Shown here piece after piece: positions 33,525 through 41,641 of a stretch of 56,436 bases of DNA. The stretch lies in contig DDUQ01000128.1 of assembly GCA_002344885.1 (NCBI GenBank), positions 1 to 56,436 on the forward strand, read 5' to 3'. A model generated the notes under the pieces. The model was not told the origin of the DNA and searched no databases. It worked only from the letters and a program-made list of their open reading frames with translations. The DNA comes from Comamonadaceae bacterium UBA2334. Its GTDB lineage: Bacteria > Pseudomonadota > Gammaproteobacteria > Burkholderiales > Burkholderiaceae_C. Numbering within the stretch: the stretch's first letter is position 1; the number at the start of each line of letters is the position of its first letter. The translations under genes and the position numbers were made by a program.

Positions 33525-35033
33525 ATGTTCACAGACACCCTTGCCCGCGCCAACGAGCTTGCAGCCCCACAAAAAGCAGAGCTGCAAAACAAGGTTTTAC
33601 AAGCGCTGAAGGCACATTTGCCTTCACATGCACTGCTGTACCAACTGGAAGACACCGTGCCCTACGAGTGCGACGGCCTGACCGCCTACCGTGAGCGGCC
33701 GATGGTGGTGGCCCTGCCCGAAACCGAGGCCCAGGTTGCCGCTGTGCTGCGCACCTGCCAGGCGCTGAACGTGCCCGTGGTGGCGCGCGGCGCGGGCACC
33801 GGCCTGTCGGGCGGTGCCATGCCACATGCGCTGGGCGTGACCATGAGCCTGGCCAAGTTCAACCGCATCCTGAAGGTGGACCCCGTCAGCCGCACGGCAG
33901 TGGTGCAGGCCGGGGTGCGCAACCTAGCCATCAGCGAAGCCGCCGCCCCTCACGGCCTGTATTACGCGCCCGACCCCAGCAGCCAGATTGCCTGCACCAT
34001 CGGCGGCAACGTGGCCGAAAACTCGGGCGGCGTGCACTGCCTGAAGTACGGCCTGACGGTGCACAACATCCTGAAGGTCAAGGGCTTCACCATGGGCGGC
34101 GAGCTGATCGAGTTCGGGTCTGACGCGCTCGACGTGCCGGGACTGGACCTGCTCAGCGTGCTGATCGGCAGCGAAGGCATGTTGGCCGTGGTGACTGAGG
34201 TGACCGTCAAGCTCGTGCCCAAACCCCAGCTGGCCCGCTGCATCATGGCCAGCTTCGACGACATGCGCAAAGCCGGCGACGCCGTGGCCGCCGTCATTGC
34301 GGCTGGCATCATCCCCGCCGGGCTGGAGATGATGGACAAACCCATGACCGCCGCCGTGGAAGACTATGTGCACGCCGGTTACGACCTGAACGCCGAGGCC
34401 ATTTTGCTGTGCGAAAGCGACGGCACGCCCGAAGAGGTGGAAGAAGAAATTGGCCGCATGAGCGACGTGCTGCGCGGCTGCGGTGCCACCGCCATTGCCG
34501 TCAGCCAGAACGAAGCCGAGCGCCTGAAGTTCTGGAGCGGGCGCAAAAACGCCTTCCCGGCCAGCGGGCGCATCAGCCCCGACTACATGTGCATGGACAG
34601 TACCATCCCGCGCAAGCGCCTGGCCGACATCCTGCTGGCCATTGCAGAGATGGAGAAGAAGTACCAACTGCGCTGCTGCAACGTGTTCCACGCGGGCGAC
34701 GGCAACCTGCACCCGCTGATTCTGTTCGATGCGAACGACCCCGACCAGCTCCACCGCTGCGAACTGTTCGGCGCCGACATTTTGGAAACCAGCGTGGCAA
34801 TGGGCGGCACCGTGACGGGCGAGCACGGGGTGGGCGTGGAAAAGCTCAACAGCATGTGCGTGCAGTTTTCAGCCGAAGAAAACGAGGCGATGTTCGGCCT
34901 GAAGCGCGCCTTCGACCCCGCCGGGTTGCTGAACCCCGGCAAGGTCATCCCCACCAAGCACCGCTGCGCCGAGTACGGCAAGATGCTGGTGCGCGCCGGG
35001 GCCATCAAGCACCCGGAGCTGGAACGGTTCTGA
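33525..35033 (+). CDS. glcD: FAD-linked oxidase, GlcD family (glycolate/D-lactate type)
   Basis: A 502-residue FAD-dependent 2-hydroxyacid dehydrogenase close in length to GlcD. I start at ATG 33525 (MFTDTLARANELAAPQKAEL). The PP-loop for FAD binding is visible (PVVARGAGTGLSGGAMPHA and SQIACTIGGNVAENSGGVHC), as is the C-terminal MGGTVTGEHGVGVEKL. In E. coli GlcD works with GlcE and GlcF; neither is here. Instead LrgA and LrgB homologues follow at 13 nt and with a 4-nt overlap. Substrate (glycolate, D-lactate or another 2-hydroxyacid) cannot be decided from sequence. Confidence 0.88.
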   Translation: MFTDTLARANELAAPQKAELQNKVLQALKAHLPSHALLYQLEDTVPYECDGLTAYRERPMVVALPETEAQVAAVLRTCQALNVPVVARGAGTGLSGGAMPHALGVTMSLAKFNRILKVDPVSRTAVVQAGVRNLAISEAAAPHGLYYAPDPSSQIACTIGGNVAENSGGVHCLKYGLTVHNILKVKGFTMGGELIEFGSDALDVPGLDLLSVLIGSEGMLAVVTEVTVKLVPKPQLARCIMASFDDMRKAGDAVAAVIAAGIIPAGLEMMDKPMTAAVEDYVHAGYDLNAEAILLCESDGTPEEVEEEIGRMSDVLRGCGATAIAVSQNEAERLKFWSGRKNAFPASGRISPDYMCMDSTIPRKRLADILLAIAEMEKKYQLRCCNVFHAGDGNLHPLILFDANDPDQLHRCELFGADILETSVAMGGTVTGEHGVGVEKLNSMCVQFSAEENEAMFGLKRAFDPAGLLNPGKVIPTKHRCAEYGKMLVRAGAIKHPELERF

Positions 35034-35046
35034 GCACCGCAACCCC

Positions 35047-35421
35047 ATGCTGGCGTTGCAGGGACTGGCTGGTCTGTTGCTGCTGCAGTCCGTGGGCGAG
35101 TTGCTGGCACGCAGCCTGAAGTTGCCTGTGCCCGGCCCGGTGGTGGGCATGATGCTGCTGGCAGTCTTGCTGGCCTGGCCAGCCGTCAGGCCAGCACTGG
35201 AAGCCGCCGCCAACGCCTTGCTGCAACACCTGTCGCTGCTGTTCGTGCCCGTGGGCGTGGGCGTGATGACGCACATGGGCCTTTTGCAGGCACATGGGTT
35301 GCGGTTGTTGCTGGTGGTCGTGGTGTCCACCTGGGTGGGGCTGGCCATGACGGCACTGGTCCTGCAGCGGTTGCTGCCCGCAACGCCCCCCGCAGGGGAT
35401 GCACCGGAAGGCGGCCCATGA
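35047..35421 (+). CDS. lrgA: CidA/LrgA family membrane protein
   Basis: A 124-residue protein with four hydrophobic segments and the family motif LPVPGPVVGMMLLAVLLAW (residues about 26-44). First described as holin-like, LrgA proteins act with LrgB; in Bacillus and Streptococcus such pairs move pyruvate, and the plant fused homologue PLGG1 carries glycolate and glycerate. Next to a GlcD-type oxidase, a carboxylate-transport role is more likely than lysis (inference). It starts 13 nt after glcD and overlaps lrgB as ATGA. Confidence 0.88.
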   Translation: MLALQGLAGLLLLQSVGELLARSLKLPVPGPVVGMMLLAVLLAWPAVRPALEAAANALLQHLSLLFVPVGVGVMTHMGLLQAHGLRLLLVVVVSTWVGLAMTALVLQRLLPATPPAGDAPEGGP

Positions 35422-36143
35422 ACACTTTTGTGGAACTGTGGACCTACCTGACCACAACCACCCTGTTCGGGCTGACCGCCACGCTGAGCGTGTACGTGCT
35501 GGCGCAGGCGGCTTACACGCACACGCAGCAGGCCCCGTGGGCCAACCCGGTGCTGTGGTCGGTGGTGGTGCTGGCGGGGCTGCTGTCGGCCACCGGCACC
35601 GCCTACCCGACCTATTTTTCAGGGGCGCAGTTCATCCATGTGCTGCTGGGCCCGGCTGTGGTGGCGCTGGGCTGGCCGCTGTGGCAACGGCGCACCGAGC
35701 TCGCACGGCGCTGGCGGCCTTTGCTGGTGGCGTCGCTGGTGGGCGGCACGGCGGCTGCCGGTTCAGCCGTGTTGATGGGTTGGGCACTGGACTTGCCGTC
35801 TGACGTGTTGAAGTCCCTTGCGCCCAAATCGGTCACGGCACCGGTGGCCATGGGCGTGGCCGAACGTCTGGGTGGCATCCCGGCGCTGGCAGCGGTGATT
35901 GCCGTGGTGACCGGCCTGGTGGGTGCCCTCAGCGCCAAACCCCTGTTCAAGCTGCTGGGCGTGGGCACCCATGCAGCGGGCTGGCACGCCAGGGGGTTTG
36001 CACTGGGCACTGCTGCCCACGGCATTGGCGCGGCACGGGCCATCCAGGTGAATGCCGATGCAGGCGCTTACGCCGGATTGGCCCTGGGCATTCAGGCCCT
36101 GCTGGCCAGCTTGCTGATGCCGCTGGTGGCGCTGTGGTTCTGA
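35418..36143 (+). CDS. lrgB: LrgB family membrane protein
   Basis: A 241-residue protein with about seven membrane segments. It has the LrgB motifs LAPKSVTAPVAMGVAERLGG (around 134-153) and HARGFALGTAAHGIGAARAI (around 190-209). It overlaps lrgA by 4 nt and is the last gene of the glcD-lrgA-lrgB set. With LrgA it probably forms a carboxylate transporter matched to the oxidase. Confidence 0.9.
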   Translation: MNTFVELWTYLTTTTLFGLTATLSVYVLAQAAYTHTQQAPWANPVLWSVVVLAGLLSATGTAYPTYFSGAQFIHVLLGPAVVALGWPLWQRRTELARRWRPLLVASLVGGTAAAGSAVLMGWALDLPSDVLKSLAPKSVTAPVAMGVAERLGGIPALAAVIAVVTGLVGALSAKPLFKLLGVGTHAAGWHARGFALGTAAHGIGAARAIQVNADAGAYAGLALGIQALLASLLMPLVALWF

Positions 36144-36164
36144 TGGAGATCGCCCTCTTTATCA

Positions 36165-36193
36165 TTGCAAATCAGGTAATGAAACTCCATAAT
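36165..36193 (+). promoter_or_regulatory. Promoter for a leaderless ATPase mRNA
   Basis: TTGCAA (36165-36170) and CATAAT (36188-36193) are spaced by exactly 17 bp, and the predicted start, 7-8 nt after the -10, falls on or next to the ATG at 36201. The stretch 36144-36200 is AT-rich for this genome and has two copies of ATTGCAA (36164 and 36192). The spacing leaves no room for a normal ribosome-binding site. Confidence 0.6.
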
Positions 36194-36200
36194 TGCAAGG

Positions 36201-37373
36201 ATGTTTCACCGCCACATCCTGCCTGAACTGCAAGCCGAGCTGCAACAAACACCTGCGATTGCCCTGCTGGGGCCACGCCAGGTCGGTAAGACCACACTGG
36301 CGTGGGAAGCGGCCAAATCCGTGCCCAGCGTGTACCTGGATCTGGAGTCCGAACGGGATCGGGCCAAACTCGCACAACCCGAGCTGTACCTTTCGGGCCA
36401 CCTGGACAAGCTGGTCATCCTGGATGAAGTGCACCGCGCACCGGCGCTGTTTCCGGTGTTGCGCGGGCTGATCGACCAGGCACGCCGTGCAGGGCACCAC
36501 GCAGGCCGCTACCTGCTGCTCGGTTCGGCCTCGCTGGACTTGCTCCAGCAATCGGGCGAAACGCTGGCGGGACGCATTGCGTATCTGGAGTTGGGCACGC
36601 TGACCGTGCTTGAAACGGGCCCCACGCTGGCCACCCCACTGTGGTTGCGGGGTGGCTTCCCGGAAAGCCTGAATGCCCCCAGCGATTCACGCAGCCTGCG
36701 CTGGCGGCACAACTTCATCCGCACCTACCTGGAACGCGATGTACCCCAATTCGGGCCCCGGATTGCAGCCGACACCTTGCGCCGGTTCTGGACCATGCTG
36801 GCCCACCATCAAGGCGGGTTGCTCAACATGGCGCAACTGGCACGCAACATGGGGCTGGACATTAAAACCGTGCACAGTTACATCGACCTGCTGTGCGACC
36901 TGCTGCTGGTGCGCCGCCTGCCCGCCTGGCACGCCAACCTGGGCAAACGGCTGGTCAAGTCGCCCAAGATTTACGTACGCGACAGCGGCCTGGTGCACGG
37001 CCTGCTGGACATTGAAACCACCGAGCAACTGCTGTCACACATGGTGGTGGGTGCCAGTTGGGAAGGTTTTGTGATCGAAAACCTGCTGGGCTGTGCTTCT
37101 CCTAACGCACAGGCGCACTTTTACCGCAGCAGTGGCGGTGCCGAAGTCGACTTGCTGCTCACCTGGCCCAATGGAACCATGTGGGCCATTGAAATCAAGC
37201 GCAGCCTGAGCCCCAAGGTGGAACGTGGGTTCCATGCCGCCTGCAGCGACCTCTCGCCCACTCGCAAACTGGTGGTGTATCCGGGGGACGAAGCCTTCCC
37301 CCTCGGCAGCGACATCCTGGCCATGCCGTTGGGCACGTTGTGCGCAGAACTGGCCGCGATGCACGCCGGGTAA
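36201..37373 (+). CDS. AAA ATPase with DUF4143 domain
   Basis: A 390-residue P-loop ATPase. Walker A is GPRQVGKTTL (24-33), Walker B is KLVILDEVHRAP (about 69-80), and the C-terminal DUF4143 domain carries the nuclease-like motif SSGGAEVDLLLTWPNG followed by WAIEIKRSLSPK, a typical E-x-K arrangement. Members are common accessory genes with patchy distribution; their role is unresolved, with phage defence or toxin-like roles suggested. The predicted transcript is leaderless. It stands alone between lrgB and a convergent haemolysin-III gene, which fits separate acquisition. Confidence 0.88.
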   Translation: MFHRHILPELQAELQQTPAIALLGPRQVGKTTLAWEAAKSVPSVYLDLESERDRAKLAQPELYLSGHLDKLVILDEVHRAPALFPVLRGLIDQARRAGHHAGRYLLLGSASLDLLQQSGETLAGRIAYLELGTLTVLETGPTLATPLWLRGGFPESLNAPSDSRSLRWRHNFIRTYLERDVPQFGPRIAADTLRRFWTMLAHHQGGLLNMAQLARNMGLDIKTVHSYIDLLCDLLLVRRLPAWHANLGKRLVKSPKIYVRDSGLVHGLLDIETTEQLLSHMVVGASWEGFVIENLLGCASPNAQAHFYRSSGGAEVDLLLTWPNGTMWAIEIKRSLSPKVERGFHAACSDLSPTRKLVVYPGDEAFPLGSDILAMPLGTLCAELAAMHAG

Positions 37374-37425
37374 GCCGCACAAACCACGCACGCCCGCCCG
37401 GCCACTCACCTGCCAGGCTGAAAAG

Positions 37426-38079
37426 TCACCCCGGCAACACGTAGAACAGCACCGCAAAAAAGTGCAGCGCACTGCCCGCCAGCACAAACAGGTGCCAGAT
37501 GGCGTGGCTGTAGGGCAGTGAGCGCCACTTGTAAAACACCACACCCAGCGTGTACGACACGCCACCCGCCGCCAGCAAGGCCACCCCGCCCGCGCCCAAG
37601 GCCGCCACCAGCGGCTTGATGGCAAACAGCACGGCCCAACCCATCGCCACATACAGGCCCACCACCAGCCCGTGCCGGCGGCCGTTCAGCCACAACCGGG
37701 CCACCACGCCGGCGACGGCCAGCGTCCAGACGAGTACCAGCATGCTCCAACCCAAGGTGCCACCCAGGCTGAGCAGCATGAACGGCGTGTAGGTGCCCGC
37801 AATCAGCAGAAAAATAGCCGAATGGTCCAGCGCCCGCAGCACGTGGCGGATGCGCTCGATCGGAATGGCGTGGTACAGGGTGGACGTGGTGTAGCACAGG
37901 ATGAGCGTGGCGCCGAACACCGCGCTGGCCACCACCTCTGCCGTGCCACCATGCATGGCCGAAAACGCCGTCAGCACCGCCAAAGCCGCAATGGCCAGCA
38001 CAATGCCCACGCCGTGGGTGAGGCTGTTGGCCAACTCTTCGCGGCAGGTGTAGCGGGGCAAAGGTGACAGGTTTGTCAT
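37426..38079 (-). CDS. Haemolysin III / YqfA family membrane protein
   Basis: A 217-residue protein of the PAQR/haemolysin-III superfamily with seven membrane segments. Conserved features are EELANSLTHGVGIVLAIAAL at residues 14-33, STLYHAIPIERIRHVLRALD with the candidate metal-binding His and Asp, and the C-terminal SHAIWHLFVLAGSALHFFAV with further His residues. These form the predicted zinc site of the superfamily. Despite the name, E. coli YqfA-type members are not established toxins. It is convergent with the ATPase. Confidence 0.9.
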   Translation of the reverse strand: MTNLSPLPRYTCREELANSLTHGVGIVLAIAALAVLTAFSAMHGGTAEVVASAVFGATLILCYTTSTLYHAIPIERIRHVLRALDHSAIFLLIAGTYTPFMLLSLGGTLGWSMLVLVWTLAVAGVVARLWLNGRRHGLVVGLYVAMGWAVLFAIKPLVAALGAGGVALLAAGGVSYTLGVVFYKWRSLPYSHAIWHLFVLAGSALHFFAVLFYVLPG

Positions 38080-38258
38080 GTTTCAAGCAGCCTGGAGAAA
38101 TCAGTGACACCTCACCGGCGCGCACCAACAAAAGAAACCTGTATGTTCAGCCATTCACATCGCATTAGTTAGTGCGCGCCGTCTACGAAAATGCACAACT
38201 GTCGCCTGCGCCCGTCCGCACAGGCCTGCATGGTTCGAACCATTGGGGCCAAGGGTAT

Positions 38259-40625
38259 TCAAGACGACTGGAACACCCTGTACCCGTTCTTGCCAGCCTG
38301 TTTGGCCTGATACATGGCCTGGTCGGCGTGCCGCATCAGCGCATCAGGTCCGGCATCGTCACCGGGAAAAATCGTTACCCCCAGGCTGCAAGACACATGC
38401 AAGTTGTGTTCCCCGTCTGTCACAGGTTGCGCCACCACCTGCAACACCCGAGCAGCGACCTCGTGCCAATGCCGGTCATCCGACGAATGCAGGTCGGTCA
38501 GCAGCAGGACGAACTCATCACCCCCAATTCGTGCCAAGGTATCTGTCTGCCGCAGGCAGAGCTCCAGGCGGCGACACACCTCGACGAGCAGCCTGTCACC
38601 CGCCTCGTGCCCATACCGATCATTCACAGCCTTGAAGCCGTCAAGGTCGAGCACCATCAGCGCTACCCGGCTGTTGCGCCTGCGCGCCTGAGCCAGGGCA
38701 TGATCCATTCGCTCATCCAGCAAGCGGCGATTGGCGATGCCAGTCAGCGGATCGTAGAGGGCAATCCGCTCCAACTCTTCCTCATGCAACTTCAGCGCGG
38801 TGATGTCGGACAGGATGCCGACATAACTTTGCACCACTCCATCCACCCCCTTGACCGCCGTGACCGTCAGCAGCGCTGCGTATGCCGCACCGCCCTTGTG
38901 CCGGTTCCAGACTTCACCACGCCAGTGGCCGTGACTGTTGAGCTCGCCCCACATAAGCTTGTAGAACTCAGGCGACTGCCTGCCACTCGACAGCATGCTC
39001 GGATTGCGCCCCAACACCTCGTCTCGGGCATACCCGGTGATCAGCCCGAAAGCCTCGTTCGTGTCTACGATTCGCGCTTGCATATCGGCAATGCAGATCC
39101 CTTCGTGCGCATGTTCAAACACACTGGCCGCCTGTCGTAAGCTCATTTCACTTTGACGTTGCCCGGTCAAATCCCTGAACAGGGTGACCGACGCCCGCTC
39201 TCGGGAGGCGGATTGCATGGGCATGCTGCGCACATCGGCCTCGAACACCGTGCCGTTTTTTCGGCGAAACCACTCCGTGGCGGCAAATGGGTGTCCTCGG
39301 ACCGTTGTGGCGTGAATGGGGCATAGTTCGAGCGGCAGTTGATGGTTATGCCCATGCTGATGAATGGTTTCGTGAATCTGCCTGCCCAGCAATTCGCCCG
39401 CCGAATAACCCAGGATGGAGCAGGCAGCGTGGTTGACATACACCGCGCTGCCACTGGCATCCATGACGTACAGGCCATCGGCCATTTTTTCGGTGATGAT
39501 GGCCAGTTCCTGGCTCTGGGCCCGCTGCCTGCGCCATTGCCACCACAACAAGCCGGAAAGACCACCCAACGCCATGGTTCCCAGCGCGGCCAGCATCGCA
39601 TGCACCTGCCTCGTCAGTGACAGGGCAGCCAATTCAGGCAACGGGGTATAGGCCACCACGTAGGCAGCATGCTTGCCCTCTACATCGCTGAGCGCATGGA
39701 AACTGGCCACCACCCCTTCGTTGCGATGCAACAACGGCAACGAAAAAGACCGCTCGGACAGCAGTCCATCCCTGACCGCCGTCAAACCGGCCAGAGAGGT
39801 CGTCAGCGCAATGGCCTGATCTGACTCTAGGTATCGCCGGGTGACCCGGGATACATCGGGATTTTCACGGACATAGCGATCCGACAACCCGGAAGGCACG
39901 AAATGCGACGCCATCTGCCCGAACACCATGTCGGACGACACACGCCTGTCCAGCAGCATGGTGATGGTCGATTGGGGCAACAGTGACGACATGTGGGCGT
40001 GCAGAGTCTCGAAGGGCAATGACAGTTCGACACTGCCCAAGTGCTTGCCTGAGGTTGACCACACCGGGTAGACGTGGCGGAATCCTGGCAACACCCGGCC
40101 ACCTTCGAATCCATGCACAGACCGATGGTGTGTATTGGCCAGCCGGACAGAGGGACGGATATCGAACAACCCATCCCCGAAACGGTCTGGCTGGTGCATC
40201 CGCAGCAACGAACGCCCATCGGCCCAATGCAGGTGCAACTGGCGCATTCCGTCCACTTCCATGCGGGCGTATGACTCGGCGAGCGCCCTGTACAGACGCC
40301 CCCTAAGGATCGGAAGGCCATCGTCCGGTGCCTCGCTGGCCTGCGTCCACAGTTGCAGCACATCCGGCCTCAGCACGTCGGCACGCAAAAGGGTAGCCAC
40401 TTCACGCTGGTGCGTGGCCGCCGCCGCCTGGTAGGCCACTGACAAGGCCACCTCGTGCTGGCCCGCCAGCAACATGGCCTCTTCTTCATACAGGTGGTCG
40501 AACGCCCGATGCGCGCTGAAGGATGCCACTGCCACCATCAGCAACCACGCACTCCAACCCCACACCGTCCAGCGTGAACGCCCACCGGCCTGCATGCCCT
40601 GCAAAACCCGTCCAAGCGGCTTCAT
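38259..40625 (-). CDS. Membrane diguanylate cyclase with periplasmic sensor and two PAS domains
   Basis: A 788-residue protein. Two membrane segments (about 22-40 and 340-362) flank a large periplasmic sensor domain of Cache type. Two PAS domains follow (about 375-500 and 505-620), and then a GGDEF domain. The active-site motif GGDEF (701-705) is intact and the inhibitory I-site RQTD (692-695) is in its canonical place, so it should make c-di-GMP and be product-inhibited. There is no EAL domain. Its start overlaps the stop of the PhnD-like gene as ATGA, so periplasmic ligand capture and c-di-GMP synthesis are probably coupled. Confidence 0.92.
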   Translation of the reverse strand: MKPLGRVLQGMQAGGRSRWTVWGWSAWLLMVAVASFSAHRAFDHLYEEEAMLLAGQHEVALSVAYQAAAATHQREVATLLRADVLRPDVLQLWTQASEAPDDGLPILRGRLYRALAESYARMEVDGMRQLHLHWADGRSLLRMHQPDRFGDGLFDIRPSVRLANTHHRSVHGFEGGRVLPGFRHVYPVWSTSGKHLGSVELSLPFETLHAHMSSLLPQSTITMLLDRRVSSDMVFGQMASHFVPSGLSDRYVRENPDVSRVTRRYLESDQAIALTTSLAGLTAVRDGLLSERSFSLPLLHRNEGVVASFHALSDVEGKHAAYVVAYTPLPELAALSLTRQVHAMLAALGTMALGGLSGLLWWQWRRQRAQSQELAIITEKMADGLYVMDASGSAVYVNHAACSILGYSAGELLGRQIHETIHQHGHNHQLPLELCPIHATTVRGHPFAATEWFRRKNGTVFEADVRSMPMQSASRERASVTLFRDLTGQRQSEMSLRQAASVFEHAHEGICIADMQARIVDTNEAFGLITGYARDEVLGRNPSMLSSGRQSPEFYKLMWGELNSHGHWRGEVWNRHKGGAAYAALLTVTAVKGVDGVVQSYVGILSDITALKLHEEELERIALYDPLTGIANRRLLDERMDHALAQARRRNSRVALMVLDLDGFKAVNDRYGHEAGDRLLVEVCRRLELCLRQTDTLARIGGDEFVLLLTDLHSSDDRHWHEVAARVLQVVAQPVTDGEHNLHVSCSLGVTIFPGDDAGPDALMRHADQAMYQAKQAGKNGYRVFQSS

Positions 40626-41497
40626 GGACGACGTTCCTTTTGCAGGATGGCCCTCACCGCATCAAAATCCGAGTCGGCAGCCGGCACCAAACCATGGCGG
40701 AGCGCGCCGCCCCAACGACCATATTCGGAAGCTGGTGTATCGACCAATTTGTCGAGTTGTGACAACCCCTGGCGAGACAGCAGCCCCGAATGCCCCACCA
40801 GCACAAAGCCAGGCAACGGGTCGGTTCGAGCCAGCACCTGCAACCCCAAGCCGCTGTGCCGGTCGGCAACTTCCTCTCGCATGCCTCCAAGCTGCACGGC
40901 TCCGGCCACCACGGCACGTGCCACGCTGTCATGGTTGCCCATGTAAAGCGGGGTCACCTGCCGCCAGGACACGCCTGCACGCGTCAGCATGGCCTTGACC
41001 GACACAGGACCACAAGTCGACAACGCATTGGGCATGCCAACTGTCAATCGCGCACGTGGCGACAAACTGACCCGGTCATCCGGAAAAGCCACCAGGACGC
41101 ATCGGTACTCTGCCTGCCCATCCGCCTCCCTGAAACGCACCAGCGGCCGGATCAGCGCAGGGGACAGCTGCCCGGCAGCACGCCCCACCAGTTCGGCATA
41201 GGGGGCAGGCCCGAGGTAGGCCAAGGCCAATTGACCTTGTCGCAGGGCATCCAGCACTCGCTCATGGCCCGACAGATAGTGAAACTCGACAGGCTGCCCC
41301 AACAACCTGCTCAAATAAGCAGCCAAGGGTTTGAACTGACGCACCGTGTCGTCCGCGCTGCCCAGCGGCACCGCTCCCAGCCGCAGTGGCACGGAGGCCT
41401 CATGGGCACACACCTGCGCAGGCCACATCAACACACCCATCAAGCAACACAACGCTGCCCAACCCATCCGATACCAACCCCTCGCCCGACCCACCAT
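40622..41497 (-). CDS. PhnD-like periplasmic substrate-binding protein
   Basis: A 291-residue protein with a signal peptide (cleavage near AQVCAHEAS) and the fold of phosphate/phosphite/phosphonate ABC binding proteins: LRLGAVPLGSADDTVRQFKP, the hinge segment LALAYLGPAPYAELVGR, and STCGPVSVKAMLTRAGVSW. No ABC permease or ATPase is nearby. Instead it overlaps a membrane diguanylate cyclase by 4 nt, so it more likely presents a ligand to the cyclase's periplasmic domain than serves uptake. The ligand is unknown. Confidence 0.82.
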   Translation of the reverse strand: MVGRARGWYRMGWAALCCLMGVLMWPAQVCAHEASVPLRLGAVPLGSADDTVRQFKPLAAYLSRLLGQPVEFHYLSGHERVLDALRQGQLALAYLGPAPYAELVGRAAGQLSPALIRPLVRFREADGQAEYRCVLVAFPDDRVSLSPRARLTVGMPNALSTCGPVSVKAMLTRAGVSWRQVTPLYMGNHDSVARAVVAGAVQLGGMREEVADRHSGLGLQVLARTDPLPGFVLVGHSGLLSRQGLSQLDKLVDTPASEYGRWGGALRHGLVPAADSDFDAVRAILQKERRP

Positions 41498-41552
41498 TCA
41501 CCCCAATGCGTTTCAGATCACCCAAAGATATGAGGAGACCCCATCCCCTACC

Positions 41553-41566
41553 TTGACCTGCGTCAA
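41553..41566. promoter_or_regulatory. Perfect FNR-type palindrome between two signalling operons
   Basis: TTGACCTGCGTCAA is a perfect inverted repeat (TTGAC-N4-GTCAA) of FNR/Anr/Dnr type. It lies in the 144-nt region between the divergent PhnD-cyclase pair and the haemerythrin-kinase pair. Relative to a possible -10 (TACAGT, 41607-41612) of the kinase gene, its centre is about -60, a class I position. It could also serve the minus-strand operon. Confidence 0.6.
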
Positions 41567-41641
41567 GAACGATGAGGAATGCACGCCATCCGTTTGACAA
41601 TCCCGCTACAGTGGTCAGCGGTGAACACACCGAGAGTTGCC

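Noticed and set aside
37426..38079. Calling the haemolysin-III-family protein a toxin
   Set aside because: The name is historical; the sequence shows a PAQR-type membrane protein and no toxin context.
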